The translations under genes were made by a program, and so were the position numbers. Below are positions 15,999 to 24,559 of a stretch of 64,000 nt of DNA, in pieces; positions within the stretch are counted from its first letter, which is position 1; every line of letters begins with the position of its first letter. The stretch lies in contig CAVSCF010000012.1 in assembly GCA_963726405.1 (NCBI GenBank), forward strand, positions 1-64,000. Reading direction: 5' to 3'. The stretch is from JAOUJD01 sp963726405. GTDB taxonomy: Bacteria; Pseudomonadota; Gammaproteobacteria; Burkholderiales; Burkholderiaceae_F. A model generated the notes under the pieces. The model worked only from the letters and a program-made list of their open reading frames with translations. It searched no databases and was not told the origin of the DNA.

Positions 15999-17285
15999 GT
16001 GACAACCTTCATCATCGTCGCCGCCCTGATGGTGGCGACCGCACTCGCGTGGGTGCTGTGGCCGCTGCTGCGTCCGTCCAACCGGACCTCGGTCGAACGC
16101 CGCATGGTCAACCTGTCCGTCTACAAGGACCAGTTCGCGGACCTCGAAGGGGACTTCGCGCGCGGCAGCATCTCCGAGGACAACTACAAGGAAGCCAAGG
16201 CTGAACTCGAGCGCCGCATGCTCGAGGAGTCGCGCGTCGAGAAGAGCGCTGCGGCCCCGGTTCCGGTCGGCGGCGTCAAGACGGCGCTGGTGATCGGCGC
16301 GGCCATCCCCGTGATCGCCGGACTGCTCTACGCAAAGCTCGGCGCACCCGACGCGTTTTCTCCGCTGGCCACCGCGCCGCAGGACCAGCACCAGTTGTCC
16401 GGCGCCCAGGTGGACGAGATGGTGGCGAAGCTCGCCGCGCGCCTCGAGAAGGAGCCGGACAACGTCGACGGCTGGGTGATGCTCGCGCGCACCTACTACC
16501 AGCAGCGCAAATTTCCCGAAGCGGCGCGGGCGTACGAGAAGCTCACGCAGCTCGTTCCGAACGAAGCCGACCTGTATGCCGACTACGCCGATGCGCTCGC
16601 GATGGCGCAGGGCCGCAACCTCGCCGGCAAGCCGATGGAACTGGTGAAGAAGGCGCTGGAGCTCGACCCCAACCAGTGGAAGGCGCTGGCGATGGCCGGC
16701 ACCGAGGCGTTCGACCGCAAGGACTACAAGAGCGCGATCACGTACTGGGAGCGGCTGAGGGCCAACGCCGGCGACGAGCCGATCGGCAAGCAGATCCAGG
16801 CCAGCATCGACGAGGCACGCAAGCTCGCGGGGCTGCCGCCTTCGGCGCCCGCGGCACCCGTGGCCGCCGCGGCGAGCAAGGCCGTTCCCGCGCCTGCGGC
16901 CAAAGCGGCGGCGGCTGCCGCGGCACCGGCTGCAGTGGGCGGCACCAGCGTTTCCGGGACGGTGACGATCGACAAGGGACTCGCGGCGAAGGCAAGCCCC
17001 ACCGACGCGGTGTTCGTCTACGCGCGGCCGGCGGACGGCAGCAAGATGCCGATCGCGCTCACGCGCGGGCAGGTCAAGGACCTGCCCCTGAAGTTCACGC
17101 TCGACGACACGACGTCGATGAACCCGCAGGTCAAGATGTCGGCGTTCCCGGAAGTCATCCTCGTCGCGCGGGTGTCGAAGTCCGGTAGCGCAATGCCGGC
17201 GAGCGGCGACCTCGAAGGCCTGAGCAAGCCGGTCAAGGTCGGATCGAGCGGCGTGGCGTTGACGATCGACCGCGCGCTTCCGTAA
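15999..17285 (+). CDS. ccmI: CcmI, TPR apocytochrome chaperone
   Basis: A 428-residue protein with two N-terminal membrane helices around a cytoplasmic leucine-zipper-like segment (residues about 35-85), then periplasmic TPR repeats (GWVMLARTYYQQRKFPEAARAYEKL) and an Ala/Pro linker leading to a beta-rich C-terminal domain (SGTVTIDKGLAAKASPTDAVF). CcmI binds the C-terminal helix of apocytochromes and delivers them to CcmFH. GTG at 15999 is the start. It is the last gene of the ccm operon. Its 3' end is close to a convergent kinase remnant. Confidence 0.93.
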   Translation: MTTFIIVAALMVATALAWVLWPLLRPSNRTSVERRMVNLSVYKDQFADLEGDFARGSISEDNYKEAKAELERRMLEESRVEKSAAAPVPVGGVKTALVIGAAIPVIAGLLYAKLGAPDAFSPLATAPQDQHQLSGAQVDEMVAKLAARLEKEPDNVDGWVMLARTYYQQRKFPEAARAYEKLTQLVPNEADLYADYADALAMAQGRNLAGKPMELVKKALELDPNQWKALAMAGTEAFDRKDYKSAITYWERLRANAGDEPIGKQIQASIDEARKLAGLPPSAPAAPVAAAASKAVPAPAAKAAAAAAAPAAVGGTSVSGTVTIDKGLAAKASPTDAVFVYARPADGSKMPIALTRGQVKDLPLKFTLDDTTSMNPQVKMSAFPEVILVARVSKSGSAMPASGDLEGLSKPVKVGSSGVALTIDRALP

Positions 17286-17342
17286 GACCTCCTGCGAGGG
17301 CCGCGACGGGCCGCCGCACGCGGGCGGCCGTTCCTGCGGGCC

Positions 17343-17717
17343 TTCGCCATCCAGTACGCGGGCCAGCAGGCCGGGATCGACGGGCTTCGAGAGGTGCACG
17401 TCGAAGCCGGCCGCCTGCGCGCGTTGGCGGTCGGCGAGCGCCGCATACGCGGTGATCGCGACGAGCATCACGTTCAGGTTGCCCAGTCTTCGTCGCAGTT
17501 CCCGCGCCAGCGCAGAGATGCTTCCCTGCAGTTCGTTCTCGATCGCAAGCGACATCGCGCATGACGTTGCGCGGAGGCCGGACTCCGCGGCCGCCTGCTG
17601 CTGCTGCTGCGCCGACCACAAGGCCATCGCGGCCGCGAACAGGCGCAGCGGTGCGGCGACGGCGGCGACGAGCGTCAGCAGGTGGATGCGTAGCGACAGC
17701 GGCTGACCCGACGGCAT
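17343..17717 (-). pseudogene. Remnant of a hybrid sensor histidine kinase with the centre deleted
   Basis: Read leftward from ATG 17717 (after AAGGAAACGCGG), residues 1-66 look like the signal-anchor and first periplasmic helix of a sensor kinase (SLRIHLLTLVAAVAAP, MALWSAQQQQQAAAESGLRA, LAIENELQGS). Without a frame break the sequence then becomes the end of a receiver domain: ALARELRRRLGNLNVMLVAI, then GFDVHLSKPVDPGLLARVL, which contains the conserved KP. HisKA, ATPase and the receiver aspartate are all missing. This is best explained by an in-frame deletion of more than a kilobase. The frame then runs on without a stop, antisense to ccmI. Confidence 0.65.
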
Positions 17718-17895
17718 CCGCGTTTCCTTCGGCGACCCGGCGCCGCCGCGACCTCTCCGTGTCGTTCGACGCGCCATGCAGTGCCGACCGCACGCCGCGT
17801 GCCCGCGCCCGTGCTCGCCCGAAGTGAGTCGCATCGCGGGTAACCAGAGTGGCTGCAGCGGCGCGGAACGACGAGTGAGAGCACGAACACCGGTC

Positions 17896-17911
17896 TACCC
17901 CCTTGGGGGTA
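17896..17911. promoter_or_regulatory. CsoR-family-like operator upstream of the octaheme reductase
   Basis: TACCCCCTTGGGGGTA has seven-base arms around TT. TACCCC/GGGGTA half-sites are characteristic of CsoR/CstR/FrmR-type repressors, and a CsoR-family gene lies 3 kb away. It is about 100 bases before the ATG at 18013, next to an FNR-like dyad. A similar dyad with shorter spacing lies at 25618-25633. Binding is inferred. Confidence 0.45.
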
Positions 17912-17916
17912 AGCGA

Positions 17917-17930
17917 TTGACAGCAGTCAA
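17917..17930. promoter_or_regulatory. FNR/CRP-family-like box upstream of the octaheme reductase
   Basis: TTGAC-AGCA-GTCAA is a perfect dyad differing from the FNR consensus (TTGAT-N4-ATCAA) only at the innermost base of each arm. It lies 83 bases before the ATG at 18013, so a class II promoter would start transcription about 48 bases before the gene. Anaerobic or nitrogen-oxide control would fit the enzyme. Related TGAC-N4-GTCA dyads are at 25641 and 39224. Confidence 0.5.
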
Positions 17931-18012
17931 GCCGTGCATGACCGGCGCGGGATTAGCCGCATCGCCGCTGCTAGCCTGCGCAAAGTTCATGAGCACCTCA
18001 AGGGGAGGGTCA

Positions 18013-19765
18013 ATGTTGCAGCGGATGTTCCGAGGAGTCGTGCGCGTTGCCGCACTGCTCGCCATCACGATGCCGCTTGCGTACGCGCAATCGGCACCCG
18101 CCACGAAGTCGGCCGCGCCCGTGGCCAAGGCGGCGGCGCCTGCGAAGAAGCAGGCGAGCTTCGACGCGAGCGGCTGCTTCGGTTGCCACGCGCCGATCAA
18201 GGAATTCCACGACGCGGGCAAGCACAAGGGGCTGGCGTGCACCAGTTGCCATACCGGCATCGAGCAGCACCTGGGCAATCCGTCCGCGCGGCCGAAGACG
18301 ATCATGGACCCGGCCAACTGCGGCACGTGCCATCAGAACCAGTTCAAGACGATGTACAACATGAACTGGGAAAAGACGGCACGCAAGGAGAAGGTGCAGG
18401 CCACCGGCCCGGCGCCCGACCCGGCGTACGACAAGCTGATGATTCCGCACGGCTTCACCAAGCGAGCACAACGAGCCTCGCTCCCACGCCTTCGCGCTGT
18501 ACGACCAGCTGGTGATCGACCGCGCGTTCGGCGGCCGCTTCCAGAACAAGGAAGGCTGGAAGTTCCTCGGCAAGGACGGCGGCAACTTCAAGATCTGGGA
18601 TTACCTGGAAGACCAGTATCCCGGCCAGGACCACAAGGCGTTCAAGCCCGGCACGGCCGCCGCCGCCAATCCGGTGTGCATGTCGTGCAAGACGTCGGAC
18701 CACATCCTTGACTGGGCCTATATGGGCGACCCGACCCCGGGCGCGAAGTGGAGCCGCACGTCGAAGGTGGTCGACTTCGTCAAGGACGTGAACCACTCGC
18801 TCAACTGCAACTTCTGCCATGACCCGCACTCGGCCAAGCCGCGAATCATCCGCGACGGCCTGATCCAGGCGCTGACGCGGCCGGAGAAGGACACGCTGTG
18901 GCACAAGGATCCGCGCGGCGCGAAGATCGAGGTCAAGGACCTCGGCGTGCGCGGCTTCACGCGCAAGATCGCGACCTTGTCCCGCTATGACACGAACCTG
19001 CAGTGCGGCCAGTGCCACGTCGAGTACAACTGCAATCCGGGTACCGATCCGACGACGGGACAGCCGATCGGCATGGCCGACCAGCGCACGAACCACTTCC
19101 CGTTCAAGCCGGTGAACGAGATCGGCCAGCACTACACCGACCTCAAGTTCCGCGACTTCAAGCACGGCATCACCGGCGCCATGCTGTGGAAGGCCCAGCA
19201 CCCGGACGTCGAGACGTTCTACGGCTCGAAGCACCAGCAGGCCGGTGTGGAGTGCTCGCAGTGCCACATGCCGAAGGTCAAGGATCCGAAGACGGGCAAG
19301 ACGTTCACGTCGCACTGGCAGACCTCGCCGAAGAATTACGTCAAGGAAACCTGCCTGACGTGCCACACCGCGTGGAGCGAGAAGCAGGCGGTCTACGCGA
19401 TCGACTCGCTGAAGAACCGCTTCGCCGGCAAGGTCCGCAAGGCCGAGTTCTGGTTGACGCGGTTCGTCGACAAGTTCGAGGAAGCGCAGAACCTTGGCGT
19501 CGATCCGAAGGCGCTCGAGGCGGCGCGCGGCAAGCACTACGACGCGCACGTGAACTGGGAATGGTGGACGGCTTCGAACGGCTCGCACTTCCACAACCCG
19601 GACCAGGCCACCGAGTCGCTGAACAAGTCGATGACCGTCTCGCAGGAAGGCATCAAGCTGCTGGACGACGCGATGGCGGCGAAGCGCAAGGGCACGACGA
19701 GCGCTGCCTCGGGCGCCGCACCCGCGGCCCCCGCCGCTGCTGTAACTCCAGCCGCCGCGAAGTAG
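18013..19765 (+). CDS. Octaheme nitrite/sulfite reductase (ONR, TvNiR type), one frameshift
   Basis: A periplasmic multiheme reductase. ATG at 18013 follows AAGGGGAGGG; a signal peptide ends in AYAQ. There are eight heme sites: three N-terminal CXXCH (CFGCH, CTSCH, CGTCH), then CMSCK near residue 222, then CNFCH, CGQCH, CSQCH and CLTCH. The CXXCK in fourth place is the lysine-ligated catalytic heme of octaheme nitrite reductases, and the last five follow the NrfA arrangement. CGQCHVEYNC holds Tyr-X-Cys, the pair that forms the Tyr-Cys crosslink in Thioalkalivibrio TvNiR. KAQHPDVETF carries the catalytic histidine. Known members reduce nitrite to ammonia, and also hydroxylamine and sulfite. 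The frame breaks near 18462 (one extra base), where GFTK continues as EHNEPRSHAFAL. An Ala-rich tail follows the last helix. MccA is excluded because there is no widely spaced CX15CH site. Confidence 0.87.
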
Positions 19766-19781
19766 GCGGCCTTGCCGAAGC

Positions 19782-19807
19782 AAGGGGGCGGTCTTCGCCC
19801 CCTTTTT
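19782..19807 (+). terminator. Intrinsic terminator after the octaheme reductase
   Basis: AAGGGGGCG-GTCTT-CGCCCCCTT at 19782-19804 runs into TTTTT. It starts 17 bases after the stop and separates the enzyme gene from the CcmI-like gene, which must therefore depend on readthrough or its own promoter. Confidence 0.85.
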
Positions 19808-19856
19808 CTTGCCTGCGGTGCTGAACTCTTCTGCCCAACGGATAATCACACCCTGC

Positions 19857-20717
19857 ATGTCCTCCGTTGCCCTGTTCTCGCTGATTGCCGTTGCGCTCGT
19901 CGCGGTCGCGCTCGCCTTCCTATTGCCCACACTGCTGCGCACGCGCATGCGCCGCGAGACGGCCTCGCGCACGGCGATCAATGCCGAGATCTACCGCCAG
20001 GAGATCGACGAACTGAACGAGGAGGTGGTGCGCGGCGATCTGGCGGCGAGTGAGGCGCAGCCGGCGCGGGAGGACCTGCATCGCCGGCTCGCCGAGCAAA
20101 GCCGGGCCAGGCCGCCTGCCGCTGCTCCGAGTGCTCGCACGCGCACCGTGGCGCTCCTTGTGGCCGTCGGGCTTCCGCTGGTGGCCGCGGGCCTGTACCT
20201 CGCCGTCGGAAAGCCCGACGCGCTGACCGACGATGCGCCGCCGGCGGCGGTGGGTGAGGCGGGAGAGGGCGACTACGTCGCGCGACTCCAAAGCCATCTG
20301 GCGCGCCAGCCGCGTGACGGCCGCGGCTGGGTGCTGCTCGCCCGCGCCCACGTCGATCGGAACGAATTCAAGGCGGCGTCGGACGCGTACCAGAAGGCGT
20401 TGACGGTCTCGGAGAAGATCGCGAAGGACCCCAGTGTGCTGTGTGAATACGCCGATGCGCTCGGCATGGCGCAGGGCGGGAACCTCACGGGCAAGCCGTC
20501 GGACCTTGTCGCGCAGGCGCTCGCCATCAATCCGAAGCATCCCGTGGGGCTCGAGATGGCGGGCAGTGCGGCGTATGCCGAAGGGCGCTATGCGGAGGCG
20601 GCCCGCTACTGGAAGGAACTGCTGGCCGGCCTGACGCCGGGCAGTGAGCGGCACGCCGAGTTGTCGGCCGCCGTGGCGCGCGCGGAGCGCAAGGCCGCGG
20701 TTTCGCTGCCTCGCTGA
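19857..20717 (+). CDS. Second CcmI/NrfG-like TPR cytochrome assembly protein
   Basis: A 286-residue paralogue of CcmI. The N-terminal membrane helix is followed by a charged segment (EIYRQEIDELNEEVVRGDLA), a second helix near residue 100, and periplasmic TPR repeats including GRGWVLLARAHVDRNEFKAA and YADALGMAQGGNLTGKPSDL, close to the repeat in the operon CcmI. It lacks the beta-rich C-terminal domain of that protein. In E. coli, NrfG is a dedicated TPR subunit that with NrfE and NrfF attaches heme to the CXXCK site of NrfA. Its place right after a CXXCK enzyme suggests the same job, but no NrfE or NrfF partner is nearby, so it may work with the general CcmF and CcmH. ATG at 19857; no clear Shine-Dalgarno. 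Confidence 0.8.
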   Translation: MSSVALFSLIAVALVAVALAFLLPTLLRTRMRRETASRTAINAEIYRQEIDELNEEVVRGDLAASEAQPAREDLHRRLAEQSRARPPAAAPSARTRTVALLVAVGLPLVAAGLYLAVGKPDALTDDAPPAAVGEAGEGDYVARLQSHLARQPRDGRGWVLLARAHVDRNEFKAASDAYQKALTVSEKIAKDPSVLCEYADALGMAQGGNLTGKPSDLVAQALAINPKHPVGLEMAGSAAYAEGRYAEAARYWKELLAGLTPGSERHAELSAAVARAERKAAVSLPR

Positions 20718-20740
20718 CGCCCCGCGCGGGGGCATACGGA

Positions 20741-21037
20741 TCAGGCGAGTTTGGCCAGGGTGCGCGTCAGCCGCTGCACCCGCGCCGCGTCGTTCTCCCT
20801 GCCGCTCGAGAACTCCGGGTGCTCGATCGCGCACGCCATCAGCTCGAAGAACGCCTTGTCGAGCGCCTTGCGCGCGGCGGCGAGTTGCTGGGCGATCGGT
20901 TCGCAATCGTTGCCTTCCCCGATCATCCGCTGCACCGCGCGCAACTGGCCCTCGATGCGCCTCAGGCGCAGCACGAGTTCGCGGCGTGAGCCATCCGCGC
21001 CATCGGCCGGCTTTGCCGGGGACTTACGCGCAGGCAA
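20741..21037 (-). CDS. CsoR/RcnR/FrmR-family (DUF156) transcriptional repressor
   Basis: A 98-residue all-helical repressor. RLRRIEGQLRAVQRMIGEGN is the family core. Candidate sensing residues are Cys45 (GNDCEP), Cys69 (LMACAIEH) and His73. The usual second and third ligands of CsoR (His and Cys four residues apart) are thus changed, with a cysteine one position before where the histidine would be, so copper sensing is doubtful and thiol, persulfide or aldehyde chemistry is plausible. TTG at 21037 follows GGAGAGCAAAG and overlaps the DUF2892 gene by 14 bases. It is the last gene of the RND operon and probably represses it through the dyad at 25618. Confidence 0.85.
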   Translation of the reverse strand: MPARKSPAKPADGADGSRRELVLRLRRIEGQLRAVQRMIGEGNDCEPIAQQLAAARKALDKAFFELMACAIEHPEFSSGRENDAARVQRLTRTLAKLA

Positions 21038-21245
21038 CTTTGCTCTCCGGAACGCCGGCCTTGCGAAGGATCCAGCTGAGCGGGCAGACGTTGGTGAAGC
21101 CGTATTGCAGCAGGTTGAGGCCGACGAACGCGGTGAAGGCCAGCCACCACGGGGAAACGAACAACGGGCTGGCTTCGGCGCCCAGCGCGAGCGACAGCAG
21201 GATGAAGGTGCCCGCGAAAATGCGGATCAGGCGGTCGACAGTCAT
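21024..21245 (-). CDS. DUF2892 (YgaP-type) small membrane protein
   Basis: A 73-residue protein with two hydrophobic helices and the short motif TNVCPLSWILRK, as in the membrane part of the rhodanese YgaP. ATG at 21245 follows GGAG. DUF2892 proteins are often encoded beside CsoR/CstR regulators and sulfur-transfer proteins, and the cysteine before Pro-Leu is conserved. Its biochemical role is unknown. It overlaps the repressor gene and follows the RND gene by 17 bases. Confidence 0.85.
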   Translation of the reverse strand: MTVDRLIRIFAGTFILLSLALGAEASPLFVSPWWLAFTAFVGLNLLQYGFTNVCPLSWILRKAGVPESKVACA

Positions 21246-21262
21246 GGGAGCTCCGTGGTGGG

Positions 21263-24200
21263 TCATGCGGGTTGAATGAGGGTGGGGGCGCTGGGCGCGG
21301 CGGGCGCCACGGCGATCCTGCGGTAATTGGCCGCGTAATAGAGGACCGGGATCACCAGCAGCGTCAGCACGGTCGATACGAAGATGCCGAACAGCAGCGC
21401 GATCGCGAGCCCGTTGAAGATCGGATCGTCGAGGATGAACGTCGCTCCGAGCATCGCGGCCACGGCCGTCAGCACGATCGGCTTGGCTCGCGTGGCGGCG
21501 GCGTCGATCACGGCCTGCTGGAAGGCCACGCCCGCATCGAGCTGCTGGTGGACGAAGTCGACGAGCAGGATGGAGTTGCGCACGATGATCCCGGCCAGCG
21601 CGATCATGCCGATCATCGACGTGGCGGTGAACTGCGCGCCGAGCAGCGCGTGGCCCGGCATCACGCCGATGATGGTCAGCGGGATCGGCGCCATGATCAC
21701 GAGCGGCGTCACGTACGAGCGGAACTGCGCGACGACCAGCAGGTAGATCAGGATCAGGCCGACGCCATAGGCGATGCCCATGTCGCGGAACGTCTCGTAG
21801 GTGATCTGCCACTCGCCGTCCCACTTGAGGGAGAAGGTCGAGTAGCGGTCCGACGCCGGCGAGATCCAGCGCTCCTCGACGGGCAGACCGCCGGGCGCCT
21901 GCACCTTCGACAGCGCGTCGCGCGCGCCGAACACGCCATAGAGCGGCGAGTCGGTCTTGCCGGGGCCGCCGGCGACATCGGCCATCACGTACACGACGGG
22001 CTGCAGGTCCTTTCGGTGGATGACGCGCTCGCGCGGCAGCGTCTGCGGCACCACGAGTTCCGCGAGGGCCACCTCGTAGGTCTGGCCCTTCTCGTCCTGG
22101 CCGCGCACCTTGAGCTTCAGCATGGCGTCAAGCGAGCCGCGCGCCGAAGCGGCGAGTCCGACGCGCACCGGCACGGTGTACTTGCTCTGGCCGTCGTGGA
22201 TCGGCGTGATGTCTTCGCCGGCGAGCGCGAGCCGGGCCACGCGCGCCACCTCGGCGACCGGGATGCCGTACAGCGCCGCTTTCGCCGCATCGACCCGCAG
22301 CACGATCCGCTGGGCCGGGTCGAGCACCGTGTCGTCGATTGCGGTGAAGTCGGGCGTCGATTCGAAGACGGCGCGGACCTGCTTCGCCAGGCGCATCTGC
22401 GCGTCGTACTCCGGGCCGTAGATCTCGGCGACGATCGGCGACAGCACGGGTGGACCGGGCGGCACTTCCACGACCTTGATGTCGGCGCCGCGTGCCTTCG
22501 CAATCTTCTCCAGGGCGGGGCGCACAGCCTGCGCGATCTCGTGGCTCTTGCGATGCCGGTGCGATTTGTCGACGAGGTTGACCTGCAGGTCGCCCACTTC
22601 GCCACCGGTGCGCAGGTAGTACTGCCGCACCAGGCCGTTGAAGCTGATCGGCGCGGCGAGGCCGGCATAGGCCTGGTAGTTCGTCACCTCGGGGATCTTC
22701 GCGACTTCCGCCGCGAGTTCGCGCAGTAGCGCCGCGGTGTCTTCCACGGCCGTCCCGGTCGGCATGTCGACGACCACCTGGAACTCCGACTTGTTGTCGA
22801 AGGGCAGCATCTTCAGCACGACCGCCTTGAGCGGGACCAGCAGCACCGACAGCAGGATGGCGACCGCGATCGCGCCCCAGAGCTTCATGCGGTTGCGACG
22901 GCCACGCTCGGCGTTCAGGAACGGCGTCATGACGCGCTTGAAGAACGATGCGAGGCGGCCGGCGAGCTTGTCGCCCGACGAGGGCGCGGCGTGTGCGGCG
23001 GGCAGCAGGCGCAGCGCGAGCCACGGCGTGACGGTGAAGGCGATCGCGAGCGACAGCAACATGCCCAGCGACGAGTTGATCGGAATGGGCGCCATGTACG
23101 GACCCATCAGGCCGCTGACGAAGGCCATCGGCAGCAGCGCCGCGATCACCGTGAGCGTCGCGAGGATGGTCGGACCACCCACCTCGTCCACCGCGCCCGG
23201 GATCACCGAGGCGAGCGGGGCGTGGTCGATCTGCGAACGGCGGTGGATGTTCTCCACCACCACGATCGCGTCGTCGACCAGGATGCCGATCGAGAAGATC
23301 AGCGCGAAGAGCGACACGCGGTTGAGCGTGAAGCCCCACGCCCAGGACGCGAAGAGGGTGGTGGCGAGCGTCAGCACCACGGCGAGGCCGACGATGATGG
23401 CCTCGCGGCGGCCCAATGTGGCCCAGACGAGCGCGACCACCGACAGCGTCGCGAAGATCAGCTTCTTGATCAGCTGATTGGCCTTGTCGTTCGCGGTGGC
23501 GCCGTAGTTGCGCGTCTCGACGACACGCACGTCGGAGGGAATCAGCTGGCCCTGCAGTTGCGCCACGCGCGCCATCACCGCGTCGGCCACCGTCGGTGCG
23601 TTCTCGCCCTGCTTCTTCGACACCTGGATCGTCACGGCAGGACGCTCGACGATCGAACGCTGTCCCCCGGCGCCGGTTTCCGCCTGCCCGTGCCATACAT
23701 AGCGTGAGGGCGTATCGGCGCCCGCGGTGACCTGAGCCACGTCGGCGAGCATGACCGGGCGACGCTCGGTCACGCCGACAATCAACTGGCCGACGTCGCG
23801 CGCATCGGTCAGGAACTGGCCTGTGCGAACTTCCACCGTGCGGCTGCCCCGCGTGAGATCGCCGGCCGGCATCGACGCGTTGGTCGCCTTCAGCGCGCGC
23901 TCGATGTCGGTGGCCGTCACGCGATGGGCGTTCATGCGCTCGGGGTCGAGCGTCACGCGGACCACCTCGTCCGGCCCGCCGAGCGTCGTGACTTCCCGCG
24001 TGCCCGGCACGCGCTTCAGTTCGATCTCGAGCGCGTGGGCGACCTTCTGCAGGTCGGCCGCGCCCATGTCGTCGCGCGTGCTGGTGAGCGTGAGCGCGAC
24101 GATCGGCACGTCGTCGATCCCCTTCGGTTTGACGACCGGCTCCATCACGCCGAGGTGCGTGGGCAGCCAGTCCCGATTCGACAGCAGCGTGTCGTGCAGC

Positions 24201-24556
24201 TTCACCAGCGAGTCGATGCGGGGCTGCCCGACCTTGAACTGGACCGTCAGCACCGCCAGGCCGGGCTGCGTCACCGAGTACACGTGCTCGATGCCGGTGA
24301 CCTGCGAGACGACCTGCTCGGCCGGCACGGTGACGAGGTTGTGGACGTCCTCGCTCGATGCGCCGGGGAACGCGATCATCACGTTCGCCATGGTGACGTT
24401 GATCTGCGGCTCTTCCTCCTTCGGCGTCACGAAGACCGCGAACACGCCGAGCAGGAACGCGACCAGGGCGAGCAGCGGGGTGATCTGCGAATGCAGGAAC
24501 GCCTGCGCGATGCGACCCGAGAGGCCGAGTCGGGCGGGGATGTGACCGGCGTCCAT
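21263..24556 (-). CDS. RND efflux transporter, AcrB/HAE1 family
   Basis: An intact 1097-residue inner-membrane proton-driven pump. The N-terminal helix (ITPLLALVAFLLGVFAVFVT) is followed by the porter domain, and TM4 carries IGILVDDAIVVVENIH with the paired aspartates of the proton relay. The second half repeats the layout, ending at LLVIPVLYYAANYRR. The sequence TPKEEEPQINVTMANVMIAF after TM1 is common in pumps of unknown substrate linked to CsoR regulators. It needs the adaptor encoded four bases upstream and an outer-membrane factor not seen in the window. The operon ends with DUF2892 and the CsoR-family repressor. Confidence 0.92.
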   Translation of the reverse strand: MDAGHIPARLGLSGRIAQAFLHSQITPLLALVAFLLGVFAVFVTPKEEEPQINVTMANVMIAFPGASSEDVHNLVTVPAEQVVSQVTGIEHVYSVTQPGLAVLTVQFKVGQPRIDSLVKLHDTLLSNRDWLPTHLGVMEPVVKPKGIDDVPIVALTLTSTRDDMGAADLQKVAHALEIELKRVPGTREVTTLGGPDEVVRVTLDPERMNAHRVTATDIERALKATNASMPAGDLTRGSRTVEVRTGQFLTDARDVGQLIVGVTERRPVMLADVAQVTAGADTPSRYVWHGQAETGAGGQRSIVERPAVTIQVSKKQGENAPTVADAVMARVAQLQGQLIPSDVRVVETRNYGATANDKANQLIKKLIFATLSVVALVWATLGRREAIIVGLAVVLTLATTLFASWAWGFTLNRVSLFALIFSIGILVDDAIVVVENIHRRSQIDHAPLASVIPGAVDEVGGPTILATLTVIAALLPMAFVSGLMGPYMAPIPINSSLGMLLSLAIAFTVTPWLALRLLPAAHAAPSSGDKLAGRLASFFKRVMTPFLNAERGRRNRMKLWGAIAVAILLSVLLVPLKAVVLKMLPFDNKSEFQVVVDMPTGTAVEDTAALLRELAAEVAKIPEVTNYQAYAGLAAPISFNGLVRQYYLRTGGEVGDLQVNLVDKSHRHRKSHEIAQAVRPALEKIAKARGADIKVVEVPPGPPVLSPIVAEIYGPEYDAQMRLAKQVRAVFESTPDFTAIDDTVLDPAQRIVLRVDAAKAALYGIPVAEVARVARLALAGEDITPIHDGQSKYTVPVRVGLAASARGSLDAMLKLKVRGQDEKGQTYEVALAELVVPQTLPRERVIHRKDLQPVVYVMADVAGGPGKTDSPLYGVFGARDALSKVQAPGGLPVEERWISPASDRYSTFSLKWDGEWQITYETFRDMGIAYGVGLILIYLLVVAQFRSYVTPLVIMAPIPLTIIGVMPGHALLGAQFTATSMIGMIALAGIIVRNSILLVDFVHQQLDAGVAFQQAVIDAAATRAKPIVLTAVAAMLGATFILDDPIFNGLAIALLFGIFVSTVLTLLVIPVLYYAANYRRIAVAPAAPSAPTLIQPA

Positions 24557-24559
24557 CGC

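Noticed and set aside
18013..19765. MccA/SirA-type octaheme sulfite reductase or pentaheme NrfA
   Set aside because: No CX15CH-type site as in MccA, and eight heme sites, not five, with CXXCK fourth. The Tyr-X-Cys motif favours ONR.
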